Shown piece by piece: positions 8,838 through 17,768 of a stretch of 52,383 nucleotides of DNA; within the stretch, counting starts at the first letter, position 1, and every line of letters starts with the position of its first letter. Below the pieces are notes generated by a model. The model had not been told where the DNA came from. It saw nothing but the letters and a program-made list of their open reading frames with translations, and ran no database searches. Source of the stretch: Tenebrionibacter intestinalis (GTDB taxonomy: Bacteria > Pseudomonadota > Gammaproteobacteria > Enterobacterales > Enterobacteriaceae); contig NZ_JAEPBH010000022.1 of the NCBI RefSeq assembly GCF_016632365.1, forward strand, positions 1 to 52,383. Direction: 5' to 3'. The position numbers were made by a program, and so were the translations under genes.

Positions 8838-11257
8838 TGAAGTTAGGATCTTTTGCTGTCAGTGTACCGCAGTACAAAATTGAAACGCAGGTGATCTACC
8901 AGACCATACGAACCCCCACGGTCTTTGAGCGTATGCTGATGAGACTGTGTAAAAGCTACCGGAAAACGCCGGAAATTGCGCAATTGACGCTGGTGCAGAT
9001 TTTCGAGCAGCAACTGGGAGTCACATCGGCCAGCGCGCTGGTCGGCCCTTGCGTCGAGGATCTGATTTACCTTGGGGTGCTGGCCTGCCCGGCATCAGAG
9101 AACTATATGTCGCTTCGTCTGGCCGACATATCGTTAACCCCTGAGGGGCTCAACTTTCTTGCTCGCGAACGGTTACCTGGGCGCCAGCAACAAACCAAGG
9201 TCCAGCACCTGTTTTTACCTTTATCAAATACCGTTCAGCCATTGCGCGCCAGCAATCTGCCTGGCACGCCCACCAGCACAGTATTTATCAGCAAGGACGT
9301 GCTTGAACCGCAGGACTGTTCCGCGTGGATACGACAAGAGTTAGAAAAAGAGCGCCATCCGTGGAAAACAGCGAATACAGAGATTCACTCCGTTCAGTCC
9401 AGCGTAGTTGGCGTAGTGTGGGAGCAGCACCAAATCACCGTTGAGTGTGACGGGTCCGGCGTCCTTTCCGTTAAAGCGCCCGGCTCTGCCAACTTTGAAC
9501 AATGGCTGCAAATGGCCGCTGCAGATATCGTGTGGCAGCACATTTTGCAGCCGATCATGACGAGCGAACCTGCGGCAAACTGGCCCAGACTCAGCGATGA
9601 GAGTATTCGCCATGCAACAGAAATAGCGCCATTAAGTCGCGCAGCAGACAGCACAACTGATCCTTCCGCCACCCTGCTGCACGTCATCACAAATGATGCA
9701 GAAAAAGATAACTATTTCGGTGAAAATCTAATCCTGCTGCACAGTAAGAAGAGTTCCATACTGGGCATGACAATTCTGCTCAGGAACGCCGAACCTGAAA
9801 TCCGCCAGCTTGACAGCAAAAAGGGAAGTCTGTGGCTTGAAATGACAGTGCCTGAAGGTTTACCTGCAGGACTGGCTACTCTGCGTATCCTGAAAAAGGA
9901 CGGCGCACCGCAGGCGCATTTTTCCGGATGGGGCAACGTCTTTTGGCGAGGGCAAGCGCAGCGTGCCGCGCTCAGCCTCACTGCGGACAGCACCATCAGT
10001 GCCGAAATCTGGCAACGACTACAAGCGGAATTACAATCCGGTCTGAATGCCACGCACAGTGCCATAGCGCACGCCCTCACTTCGCTTTGGCTTACTCCGC
10101 AGGAGACGATTACGCACTGGCAATCCAGAAATGAGGTACGTCCTGTTGCGGAATGGCTTGCCGACGCGAGCGAATTCGCGGCGGCGCTGGAGAGGTTTAC
10201 CCCCCACTCGCGTGCACAGTGGCAACCATACTGGCTTAACGCGCTTAAAGCGCTGATGGCCGGAGTGACACGTTTGCAAACCCCGATCCAACCTGAAGAA
10301 GCGATCTATTACCTCACCGTTCTGAATCAGTTGGTGCCTGACCATAGCAGTGATTTTTCCGCGCTCTTGCTGGATCACTGCAGTCCGCTTACTGATGTGG
10401 CCTCGCTCGAACAACTGCGTAAGGCTGTTGGCCCGACATGGGTTCTGCCTAATTCCCTTTTCAGCAGCACGTTGCTGCAAATATGGCTGGCAGAGGTATT
10501 AACGGATGCGCCGCTCACTTTGCATGAGCCTCATGCCCTTGCCCAGTCGCTAACAACACTCAGAAATGCGCAGCAAGACGTGTTACGCAACGTGGGTGTG
10601 AAATCCCTGACGGATGCCGCTATGGGCAATTTAAGCCTTAAAAGCGTGAAAACATCGGCACTGACAAGCGTGACACAGTGGCAGAACGCTGTTACAGGAC
10701 TCGGTACATTACGTGCGGCCGTAACGTCCGCCTCCTTTTCGCGTATCGATGCATTCGATACGCAAGTTCAGGCCTGGCGAGAACTGGCAACGCAAAAGCT
10801 CGCCCATCCCGAAGCGCCCGGCAAACGGTTTGTCATCTTTGATACCAGCGCATTAATAGAGTACCCCAATCTGCCCTCGCGTTTGCAGCAGAATGACACG
10901 CCAGTCATTGCCAGGCGCGTTCATCAGGAGCTGGATCATCTCAAAACATCAGACAACCCCAACAAAGCCCGACAAGCACGGGAGGCGATTCGGACGCTGG
11001 AACAGGTAAACAAAATCGTTCGTTACGAATCCGAAGTTATGGAGCTTCTACCTGCTGACCTTGAACCGACGTCCGATAATCGCATCCTGTCGGTGGCGCT
11101 ATACCTGCGGCTCAGCGATGTCATCCTGGTGACCGCTGATAAGAGTTTCCGCAATATAGCACGCGCTGAAAACATTACGGCGATTCTGCCCAGCGAATAT
11201 AAAGATATGTCGCGCGGCAAGACCAGGCCGCGCAATATGGGAGGAATAGTGAAATGA
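8837..11257 (+). CDS. PIN-domain (predicted nuclease) protein, helicase partner
   Basis: The start was set at the ATG at 8837, which overlaps the helicase stop (TGATG) and has a GAGGGA ribosome-binding site; a GTG three bases upstream is possible. The 806-residue product has an N-terminal region with a winged-helix-like look (FERMLMRLCKSY, LVGPCVEDLIYLGVL, LRLADISLTPEGLNFL), a long unassigned middle, and a C-terminal PIN domain. The PIN acidic residues are visible in FVIFDTSALIEYPNL, RRVHQELDHLKTSDN and LVTADKSFRNIA, so the Asp-Glu-Asp set for metal-dependent RNA (or single-strand DNA) cleavage appears intact. Coupling to an SF1 helicase suggests that unwinding feeds a nuclease (inference). 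Confidence 0.75.
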   Translation: MKLGSFAVSVPQYKIETQVIYQTIRTPTVFERMLMRLCKSYRKTPEIAQLTLVQIFEQQLGVTSASALVGPCVEDLIYLGVLACPASENYMSLRLADISLTPEGLNFLARERLPGRQQQTKVQHLFLPLSNTVQPLRASNLPGTPTSTVFISKDVLEPQDCSAWIRQELEKERHPWKTANTEIHSVQSSVVGVVWEQHQITVECDGSGVLSVKAPGSANFEQWLQMAAADIVWQHILQPIMTSEPAANWPRLSDESIRHATEIAPLSRAADSTTDPSATLLHVITNDAEKDNYFGENLILLHSKKSSILGMTILLRNAEPEIRQLDSKKGSLWLEMTVPEGLPAGLATLRILKKDGAPQAHFSGWGNVFWRGQAQRAALSLTADSTISAEIWQRLQAELQSGLNATHSAIAHALTSLWLTPQETITHWQSRNEVRPVAEWLADASEFAAALERFTPHSRAQWQPYWLNALKALMAGVTRLQTPIQPEEAIYYLTVLNQLVPDHSSDFSALLLDHCSPLTDVASLEQLRKAVGPTWVLPNSLFSSTLLQIWLAEVLTDAPLTLHEPHALAQSLTTLRNAQQDVLRNVGVKSLTDAAMGNLSLKSVKTSALTSVTQWQNAVTGLGTLRAAVTSASFSRIDAFDTQVQAWRELATQKLAHPEAPGKRFVIFDTSALIEYPNLPSRLQQNDTPVIARRVHQELDHLKTSDNPNKARQAREAIRTLEQVNKIVRYESEVMELLPADLEPTSDNRILSVALYLRLSDVILVTADKSFRNIARAENITAILPSEYKDMSRGKTRPRNMGGIVK

Positions 11258-12399
11258 GCAGACATGAGCAGGCACGCTACCAGATTGAGCGTCAGCGGCG
11301 TCAGGAGCTTTTTAACCAGCGGGTCAGCGAGACAACGCGGGTGTATCTCGACCGCTATCGCAACATCTTGAATGACGTACAAAACCAAGGGATCAGCAAG
11401 TATGTGCAGGCTGAATTTTCCGCACTGCAACGCGAACTGGAGACTCTGACATGGCTAGTTGATTCCGATCCGGCCAACGCGCGCGATCGGAGTATTGCCC
11501 TAGGCCAGCAGGTACATGCGTTACCCAGACACGCCAGAGCAATGCGCCAGGCTGTTGTTGAAGCAGAGCGTGTGGCGGAGCACGTTGCCCAGGAAGAGGC
11601 GCGGGAAGCCGTTCGGCAAAGGGTTGAGCAAGAAACCAAAGCCCGCGAAGAAGTGGAAACCGTCTGGCAGAACGAACTGACAAACTGGGACGATCCGCTG
11701 GCCAGGCAATTAGCCTTCAAAGCGCTGGCGGAACTTCGTCGTCATCTCCTCGACGCCAATCACCACACCACAGTTGAACAACTGCGGGCTGAATTAGGCA
11801 ACATTAAGCACGAATACGAACAGCGTTCTCAGGAAAGAAGAGCGCAGGAGTATCAAACGGCGGTGGCCAGTACAACCGAGGATTCGCTGCAATTATGCCG
11901 TGAGCAGATTGCCGCAGCGAGCCGTCAGGCTCCCGAACACGCAGCAGCATTGGCCGCAACTCTTGATACGGCAAGCTCGCTGTCGCCAGAAGAACTCTCC
12001 CGGAGAATGGTTGAAGTCACTAGCGAACTCGATACAGCGGTGGTGGATGAAAGCTGCCGCCGTGAAGTCGTGCAGGCGGTTTATCGTTCGCTTGAGGACG
12101 CTGGGTTTGTAATGGAAAAACCGCGTCTGGTGAACAAAGATGACAGCAACGAAGTGGTTATCCGCGCGATGAGACCTGCGGGCGCACAAGCGGAATTTAA
12201 AATAGAGCTTAGCGGAAAACTGAATTACAAGTTTGACCATTACCAGGGTTCTGCATGTAAAAAAGATATCGATACGGTCCTTCCACGACTGCAATCCATT
12301 TATGGCATTCAGTTGTCCACAGAACGGGTCGTTTGGGAAAACCCGGACGACAAGGACAGCGACGCCAGACCACAACCCGGCATGACAAGGGAGAAATAA
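11254..12399 (+). CDS. Coiled-coil protein of unknown function
   Basis: This 381-residue protein is dominated by charged helices. Residues 1-240 are rich in Arg/Glu/Gln/Ala heptads (for example EEAREAVRQRVEQETKAREE) and predict long coiled coils. The last ~100 residues form a distinct mixed domain (EVVIRAMRPAGAQAEFKIEL, then KLNYKFDHYQGSACKKDID), possibly a small beta-sheet fold. There is no signal peptide, membrane helix or catalytic motif. Its ATG overlaps the PIN gene stop (ATGA) behind a GGAGG site, and its stop abuts the start of the AAA+ gene. Fixed in the middle of the operon, it is likely a structural or adaptor subunit linking helicase/PIN and ATPase (inference). I do not recognise a family. 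Confidence 0.7.
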   Translation: MSRHEQARYQIERQRRQELFNQRVSETTRVYLDRYRNILNDVQNQGISKYVQAEFSALQRELETLTWLVDSDPANARDRSIALGQQVHALPRHARAMRQAVVEAERVAEHVAQEEAREAVRQRVEQETKAREEVETVWQNELTNWDDPLARQLAFKALAELRRHLLDANHHTTVEQLRAELGNIKHEYEQRSQERRAQEYQTAVASTTEDSLQLCREQIAAASRQAPEHAAALAATLDTASSLSPEELSRRMVEVTSELDTAVVDESCRREVVQAVYRSLEDAGFVMEKPRLVNKDDSNEVVIRAMRPAGAQAEFKIELSGKLNYKFDHYQGSACKKDIDTVLPRLQSIYGIQLSTERVVWENPDDKDSDARPQPGMTREK

Positions 12400-14256
12400 A
12401 TGAGCTCCGGACAACAATCCTGGCAAGAAAATTTCCGCCGCGAATGCGGGATCCGGCGAGGGATCATCCTGCACGGCAACATTGTCGATGTGGTCTACGA
12501 CGAATCCGCTACAGACCAGTGGAGAAGCATACCGGAAACCATCGATGCCCTACTCAAAGAGCGCGGTTACCGGCATGTTATCCGCTGGGATCGTGTCTCT
12601 GGCGTATCTGGTGTCAATGCCCGGGAATGGACCGATCTGATGAGCGCCGCGACGCCCGCTTCCTCACCAGCAGAAGGCGACGAATATGATATGGGCACGC
12701 CGTTGCCGACAGCAAGGGCCACACAAACTAGCCATGTATTAGAGGTGAATCCACAAGACTTTCTGACAGTCGTCGCCCGGCTGATGAAGTCTTCTGGCCC
12801 CGATCGTATTGCCTTCGTGCTGGACTGGTCTCACCTGTTGTTTGGGCAAGCCAACGCGCTGAGTGAAGCGGAACGGGGCTTGCTACTGATGATGGGTAAA
12901 GCCGCGCGTGACGCGCAGCTAGCGCTCAACGCTGCGGATATCGATAAACCGCAAACGTTGATGGTTTTTTTGTGTCAGGGCTTATCGGTATTGCCGCCGT
13001 CGTTATACCTGCATAACCCGCTGTTCAAAGAAATCAATGTGCCGCTTCCGTCCCGCACCAAGCGGGAAAACGCCGTGCTGAGTCTTAATAACGTCCTCAT
13101 CCTTAACACCCCAATACTGAATAAGAGCCGGGTGCTTGCGGATCTTGTGGATTCGCTGGAAGGGCTTACGCTGCGTGATATTCACAATATTGCGAAACTA
13201 TCCCGACAACTTCCGCAAAAAATGAGCGCCGAATCGCTGGTCAGCATGTACCGCTATGGTGAGAAAAAAAGCCCGTGGGAAGAGCTGAACCGCGACAAAC
13301 TGAGCAAAGCGATCGAAACGTTGAAGGTGCGCGTGAAAGGACAAGATCAGGCGCTGGCAGTCGTTAACCAAATCCTGATCCGCGCGTATACCGGCTTATC
13401 CGGTTTACAGCATTCCAGCAAACAAAGAACCCCAAAAGGCGTTTTATTCTTTGTCGGCCCAACCGGTGTGGGGAAAACGGAGCTGGCAAAAGCCCTCGCC
13501 CAGTTTTTGTTTGGCGACGATGAGGCTTGCCAGCGCTTCGATATGTCGGAGTTCAACCATGAACACGCCGACCAGCGACTGGTTGGTGCACCTCCTGGCT
13601 ACGTGGGTTACGAAGAGGGTGGCCAATTAACCAACGCGGTAAAAAAACGGCCATTCTCTTTGTTGCTGTTTGATGAAATTGAAAAAGCACATCCCCGAAT
13701 ACTCGACAAATTCCTGCAAATTCTGGAAGACGGAAGGTTGACTGACGGTAAGGGCGATACGGTTCAATTTTCTGATACCGTTATAGTCTTTACGTCAAAC
13801 ATTGGGGCGGCGCAAATCGCGGTGGACAATCCGGATGTCAAAGGGGCTTTTATTGAGGAAGTACGTAATCATTTTGTCAGTGAATTGAATCGGCCAGAAT
13901 TGCTTGGGCGTATCGGTGAGGGAAATATTATCCCGTTTAACTTTATGACCGATGAAAATTTCCTGATTGATATCGCACGATCGAAACTGGAACCGCTCCG
14001 CTATCGCCTTAACGAGAAATGGGGCATAACGGGAATGCACTTCGAGGATGAGACGAAAGCGCTTAGATCGATCGTTAAGATGGTTGATCGCAGCAGCGGC
14101 GGGCGCGGTGTGCTCAATGTTTTAATCCGCTGTCTGTTTGATCCGTTGTCCCGATTCCTGTTTGAAGAGGTTGGTTCACCTGAGCACTCCCTGGGTCGTG
14201 CAATAAAGGTTGTTCAGGGGGGGACCAAACCCAATTTTGACTTCGATTTGGAGTAA
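12400..14256 (+). CDS. ClpB/ClpA-type AAA+ ATPase (AAA_2) with a degenerate N-terminal half
   Basis: The 618-residue protein has one complete AAA_2 module like the second ring of ClpB: Walker A FFVGPTGVGKTELAKAL (about 349-365), the pore-loop region APPGYVGYEEGGQL, Walker B SLLLFDEIEKAHP, sensor 1 IVFTSNIGA, and a ClpB D2-small domain including the SSGGRGVLN sensor-2 stretch. The first ~310 residues (GIILHGNIVDVVYD and onward) look like an AAA-related domain without a Walker A, so they may be a non-hydrolysing partner domain. It lacks ClpB's Clp-N and middle domains. It probably forms a hexamer that remodels a complex within this system rather than acting as a general disaggregase (inference). 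Its ATG directly follows the upstream stop. Confidence 0.85.
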   Translation: MSSGQQSWQENFRRECGIRRGIILHGNIVDVVYDESATDQWRSIPETIDALLKERGYRHVIRWDRVSGVSGVNAREWTDLMSAATPASSPAEGDEYDMGTPLPTARATQTSHVLEVNPQDFLTVVARLMKSSGPDRIAFVLDWSHLLFGQANALSEAERGLLLMMGKAARDAQLALNAADIDKPQTLMVFLCQGLSVLPPSLYLHNPLFKEINVPLPSRTKRENAVLSLNNVLILNTPILNKSRVLADLVDSLEGLTLRDIHNIAKLSRQLPQKMSAESLVSMYRYGEKKSPWEELNRDKLSKAIETLKVRVKGQDQALAVVNQILIRAYTGLSGLQHSSKQRTPKGVLFFVGPTGVGKTELAKALAQFLFGDDEACQRFDMSEFNHEHADQRLVGAPPGYVGYEEGGQLTNAVKKRPFSLLLFDEIEKAHPRILDKFLQILEDGRLTDGKGDTVQFSDTVIVFTSNIGAAQIAVDNPDVKGAFIEEVRNHFVSELNRPELLGRIGEGNIIPFNFMTDENFLIDIARSKLEPLRYRLNEKWGITGMHFEDETKALRSIVKMVDRSSGGRGVLNVLIRCLFDPLSRFLFEEVGSPEHSLGRAIKVVQGGTKPNFDFDLE

Positions 14257-14264
14257 GTCATCCT

Positions 14265-14846
14265 ATGAACTGGCTGAATCTGGCTTCATGGCTCCCCTGC
14301 ACCGAGGTTGAAGGGCCGGGAAAACGCGCTGCTCTATGGGTTCAGGGCTGCGACAAACGCTGTGTCGGGTGCTGCAATCCCGGCTACCTGAAAATCATTG
14401 AGCGTGAAATTATTCACGCGAATACTATGATTGATCGTTTGCTCGCAGCCCATGAAGAATGGGGGCTAGAAGGGGTAACCTTTTTGGGAGGAGAACCTTT
14501 CCTACAGGCGCAAGGGTTGGCAGCAGTGGCAGAAGGTGTCTCATACGCCGGGCTTTCGGTGATGGTATTCACTGGCTACACGATGGGTGAACTAAATGAA
14601 CTCAATCTGCACGGCACGCAGGCATTGCTGAAATGGACGGACGTGATAGTTGATGGCCCCTATCAGTCATCCAGCCCCGATCGGACACGTAACTGGGTCG
14701 GTTCTACGAACCAGCAGTTTCACTATTTAACCAACAGGTACAGCGAGTCGATAGAAGGCTCAACCCTGCCAGACCGCGCCATGGAATGGCGGATCAGCGA
14801 CGATGGCCGCATTGTGGTCAACGGCTGGCCTTATGCTATTAAATGA
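14265..14846 (+). CDS. NrdG-type radical SAM (4Fe-4S single cluster) protein
   Basis: The 193-residue protein is built like activases of anaerobic ribonucleotide reductase and pyruvate formate-lyase: EGPGKRAALWVQGCDKRC, with the CxxxCxxC cluster at C29-C33-C36, a following CNPGYL, and GGEPFLQ for SAM binding near residue 75. Such small enzymes usually put a glycyl radical on a partner enzyme. No glycyl radical enzyme (no RVxGY-type C terminus) is encoded in this window. It starts 8 bases after the AAA+ gene and closes the operon, so its target may be another member of the system or a small molecule (inference). The family is clear, the function is not. Confidence 0.85.
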   Translation: MNWLNLASWLPCTEVEGPGKRAALWVQGCDKRCVGCCNPGYLKIIEREIIHANTMIDRLLAAHEEWGLEGVTFLGGEPFLQAQGLAAVAEGVSYAGLSVMVFTGYTMGELNELNLHGTQALLKWTDVIVDGPYQSSSPDRTRNWVGSTNQQFHYLTNRYSESIEGSTLPDRAMEWRISDDGRIVVNGWPYAIK

Positions 14847-14873
14847 CTGCCGTAGGTTCGAATAAGTCCGTGA

Positions 14874-14926
14874 TAAACTACACAATCAGATCGCGGCACC
14901 TTAACGCGATCTGATTGTGTAGTTTA
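14874..14926. repeat. 22-bp perfect inverted repeat downstream of the helicase operon
   Basis: Two perfectly complementary 22-base arms (14874-14895 and 14905-14926) flank a 9-base loop. The centre-proximal part reads CAGATCGCG / CGCGATCTG. The hairpin lies 28 bases after the last operon stop and has no T-tract, so it is not a standard terminator, though it could block transcription or protect the 3' end. It also marks the boundary between the cargo operon and the satellite-like genes. Confidence 0.85.
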
Positions 14927-15043
14927 AGCCTTTGTATGCGGTCAGACCCATTATGACGCTTGCGGGTCGGTGGTACGGTAGCACGCCTAACGGGAAGGGG
15001 TTCCAAGCATTAAAAAGTTACCGTTACTTGAATACAAACAAAT

Positions 15044-15072
15044 CAGGCCTTTCCTCCATAAAAAAGGCCTGT
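15044..15072. terminator. Hairpin terminator between convergent genes
   Basis: A stem made from CAGGCCTTT and its complement AAAAGGCCTG lies 3' of the leftward Gp2-like gene and downstream of the rightward operon. The A/T-rich loop and flanks make it a plausible bidirectional terminator. Confidence 0.5.
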
Positions 15073-15087
15073 CCTGTAAAAAACAAA

Positions 15088-15708
15088 CTATCCCCGGCTA
15101 CATCCAAAATTGCGGTCACCATCACCAAATACTTTTGTATCGAGTTTTGCTAGATAGTCGAGACGGTTCAGCAGTTTATTATGTACATCACCAAAGTTAA
15201 AGTCATTCACATCTAAGATATAGCGACAATTTTCAGGATAGTGAACTAATCCCGGATAATCATCCAGTTCCAATCCCAGTGCGCTATACCATGCTCTTAC
15301 AATCATCATTCGTAGATTACTTTCGGTTTCATAATCTCCCAAGTGATAATAGGCATCTTTATTAAAAAAAAGACTAAGATGGAAGTGGCATTTACCTTCT
15401 TCTGAGAATTCCCGAACCCAAACATGACGAACACGGTTTGGATATATTCTCTTGCCGTTAGCTGCTCTGGCTTTCGCATTGGCCTCCAGCATTGCATTTA
15501 ACGCATTACGGAAACGGGATATCGCTCCAGGCTCCAGATTTGGGAAACAGCAAACTGTATCTCCTCTATCTAAAATAGGGGGATAATGGGCATCAATACG
15601 TAATGCCATTGTTCTAGGGAATTCACTTACAGCATCATTGACGACTCGTTCAATATGCTTTTTATAGGCGAGTACATGCTCACCATGCGATCCTGGGTAT
15701 GAATTCAT
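15088..15708 (-). CDS. Inovirus Gp2 / YagK-YfjJ family protein
   Basis: This 206-residue protein matches what I know of the YagK/YfjJ C-terminal family, common in CP4-type prophage remnants and named inovirus-type Gp2. The evidence is VRHVWVREFSEEGKCHFHLS, NKDAYYHLGDYE and a C-terminal LDYLAKLDTKVFGDGDRNFG. The HFHLSL stretch resembles the HUH-like metal motif of rolling-circle replication proteins, so a link to element replication is plausible but unproven. An AAGGA ribosome-binding site precedes the ATG. It sits downstream of the YfjI-like and AlpA-like genes on the same strand, the usual arrangement in P4-like satellites. Family usual length is about 200-260 residues, so this looks complete or nearly so. 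Confidence 0.8.
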   Translation of the reverse strand: MNSYPGSHGEHVLAYKKHIERVVNDAVSEFPRTMALRIDAHYPPILDRGDTVCCFPNLEPGAISRFRNALNAMLEANAKARAANGKRIYPNRVRHVWVREFSEEGKCHFHLSLFFNKDAYYHLGDYETESNLRMMIVRAWYSALGLELDDYPGLVHYPENCRYILDVNDFNFGDVHNKLLNRLDYLAKLDTKVFGDGDRNFGCSRG

Positions 15709-15900
15709 AGATTAAATCCTTATGTATATTCCTACAACACCATTTAATTTTAATGATTTAAATAGATACAAGCATTACTTGATTGTAGGGTATATATAAT
15801 ATTAAAGATGATAGAAATATATTACCTATCCAACACTAAATTCATCAAAAAAATTACATTGCGTAACACCAATGCTTTACCAATCCACTCTGCAATTAAT

Positions 15901-17316
15901 TTAACTATAAATATTAAATTCGATATTAGCGGGTGCTATAAATACTGTTTTTCCTTTTTTAGCAGCGAGTATCCTTTTTTTAGAATATAGTACACCTAAC
16001 AACTCATTCAGTTTATTACGATTTCGAAACCTACTGGGTCCATATTGCAGTATAGTGTTTTTCCTGATGTAGGGTACAAAGCACCGACAGCAATACTCTT
16101 TAATCCAGAAGTAAAGTTCATCCGCTTCTGAATTAACCAGTGTAAATCTCGGGGGATTAGAAACAAGTCGAATATACTCATCAACATACCAGGCACTGAT
16201 CTCCACAGCAGCCTCCGTAGTAAGAAGAGATATATCACCTTCATCACCATTAAAGTAATGCAATAATGCCGCAATTCTTGCCATATTTTCAGCCATTTTA
16301 GAGGCATAATCTTTAAAATTAGACAGCGCTCCAAGAATCCCCATTTCCGACTCAACTTTATTATAAAATTCGAGCCAGCGTTTTTCAGCCTCAGGGGAGA
16401 AGTACAGACACTGACGTTCATTTTCATCATTTCTGGTAATACTCTCGTTAACGATCCCCATCAGTCGTAGATGAAATACCGGTAGATGCTCGCTTGAGAC
16501 AACCGGGCTGGTAATTTGCCGGTAGCCCTGTGTTGAACCAGGCTGACACATCAAGCACCGTGCGAAGAATCCGATCCCTTTCGCTGTATCGCCTTTTCGT
16601 TCCAGATATCCTTTTTTAAGCACATCAGGCTGGACCATCAGTGCCAGCGTCATTCTGGCATCTTTGATTAATTTATCTGGTTCGCTTTTTCTTTCCACGG
16701 GAAACATTGCGCCATCCCACATTTTATTGATGAAAGGCAGTTCATTCAGCGCATAGCCGTTAAAAATGGTGCCAGCTTCATCAGACATAAGCCCGATAGA
16801 CCGCCAGCGCCCACTGAGATAGTCTTTTATCGCCGCAGGTGTGGCATCATTGAATATCTGTCTGAACCTGACCGGTGCTTTCGGGTATGTTGCCAACAGC
16901 GCTTTCAGTCGTTCATTCGTTGTGGAATGTTCTTTGTTACGGGAAATCTCTGACTTCAGTTTTGACATCAAGGCTTTCTTTTCAACATTAAAAGCCGTTT
17001 CCTCATTCCGCCAGATAATCAGATCCTGGGTATATTTTTCAAACCATTCATCTTCCAGCTGATACAATGGCTTCATTAGCAGTTTGTCCACCGTACTTTT
17101 GCGTTCACCCGATTCCGCCAGTGTCAGTAAAAAAAGCGATACCGGGCTGCGCAGATTATTCAGTCTGCACACATCAATCCGGTTCTGGCAGGCAAGACCT
17201 AGTACTGATGCGGCAATCAAAGCCTGAGGAGCCTGCGTATGCTGTTCTACTTCGTAAACTGCATTTCTGATGATCTGTGGGAACACATGTACAGGAAAAG
17301 GACGACCACACAGCAT
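15901..17316 (-). CDS. YfjI-like (DUF3987) protein of P4-type elements
   Basis: The 471-residue protein resembles YfjI/DUF3987 proteins of CP4-57-like elements: an N-terminal QAPQALIAASVLGLACQNRI, an altered P-loop-like LLTLAESGERKSTVDKLL, then WRSIGLMSDEAGTIFNGYAL and FFARCLMCQPGSTQGYR. The P-loop-like stretch (AESGERKST) fits a primase/helicase-associated ATPase ancestry, and the family is generally assumed to help replicate the element. DNA around the gene is AT-richer than the chromosomal backbone, consistent with horizontal origin. The gene is followed by the Gp2-like gene and preceded by the AlpA-like regulator. Confidence 0.8.
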   Translation of the reverse strand: MLCGRPFPVHVFPQIIRNAVYEVEQHTQAPQALIAASVLGLACQNRIDVCRLNNLRSPVSLFLLTLAESGERKSTVDKLLMKPLYQLEDEWFEKYTQDLIIWRNEETAFNVEKKALMSKLKSEISRNKEHSTTNERLKALLATYPKAPVRFRQIFNDATPAAIKDYLSGRWRSIGLMSDEAGTIFNGYALNELPFINKMWDGAMFPVERKSEPDKLIKDARMTLALMVQPDVLKKGYLERKGDTAKGIGFFARCLMCQPGSTQGYRQITSPVVSSEHLPVFHLRLMGIVNESITRNDENERQCLYFSPEAEKRWLEFYNKVESEMGILGALSNFKDYASKMAENMARIAALLHYFNGDEGDISLLTTEAAVEISAWYVDEYIRLVSNPPRFTLVNSEADELYFWIKEYCCRCFVPYIRKNTILQYGPSRFRNRNKLNELLGVLYSKKRILAAKKGKTVFIAPANIEFNIYS

Positions 17317-17439
17317 AGATACCTCTCATTCAGTTAACGTTTAAAACGATTTCACTCATATTGCTATTCCGCTATTAATAGTAGAAATAGCAGGATGAAC
17401 TCGGGTCATCCAAAAAATAAATGCAAAAAACACCTGATG

Positions 17440-17676
17440 TTAACGCTCACTGATCCAATACAGCAGGTCACTTAACAGCCACCCGCAGGATTTCAGACCA
17501 ATAGACTTACGCAGTGGAAACTGACCGACTTGCTCTAGTTTCCAGGCCGTTGAACGGGATACAGATGTAATGTGCTGACGCTCTTTTTCACGTACAAGGC
17601 GATCATGAGGTTCGCCATTGTTGCGTAATACCTGTAAGCGTTCTTCTGATGTTGGACTGTTGAATTTTGCTTTCAT
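17440..17676 (-). CDS. AlpA-like excisionase/regulator
   Basis: A small (78-residue) protein with the AlpA/MerR-like helix-turn-helix layout: REKERQHITSVSRSTAWKLE followed by FPLRKSIGLKSCGWLLSDL. In P4- and CP4-57-type elements such proteins act as transcription activators of int and as recombination directionality factors. It lies upstream of the YfjI-like gene, and a pair of tandem repeats begins about 90 bases upstream of its start. The first ~27 residues have no counterpart in typical AlpA proteins, so an internal start is possible. Confidence 0.8.
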   Translation of the reverse strand: MKAKFNSPTSEERLQVLRNNGEPHDRLVREKERQHITSVSRSTAWKLEQVGQFPLRKSIGLKSCGWLLSDLLYWISER

Positions 17677-17768
17677 ACTGCCTCCTTTGTTTCGATGGAT
17701 GCAGCATGGCTCAAGCAGGCGTTAATATAAAAGAAGTTGACGGCTTATTAAGGTGCACATTGCTTATT

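Noticed and set aside
14932-15153. 73-codon open frame after the 22-bp inverted repeat
   Set aside because: It crosses a terminator-like hairpin and overlaps the end of the Gp2-like gene in antisense; no support as a gene.
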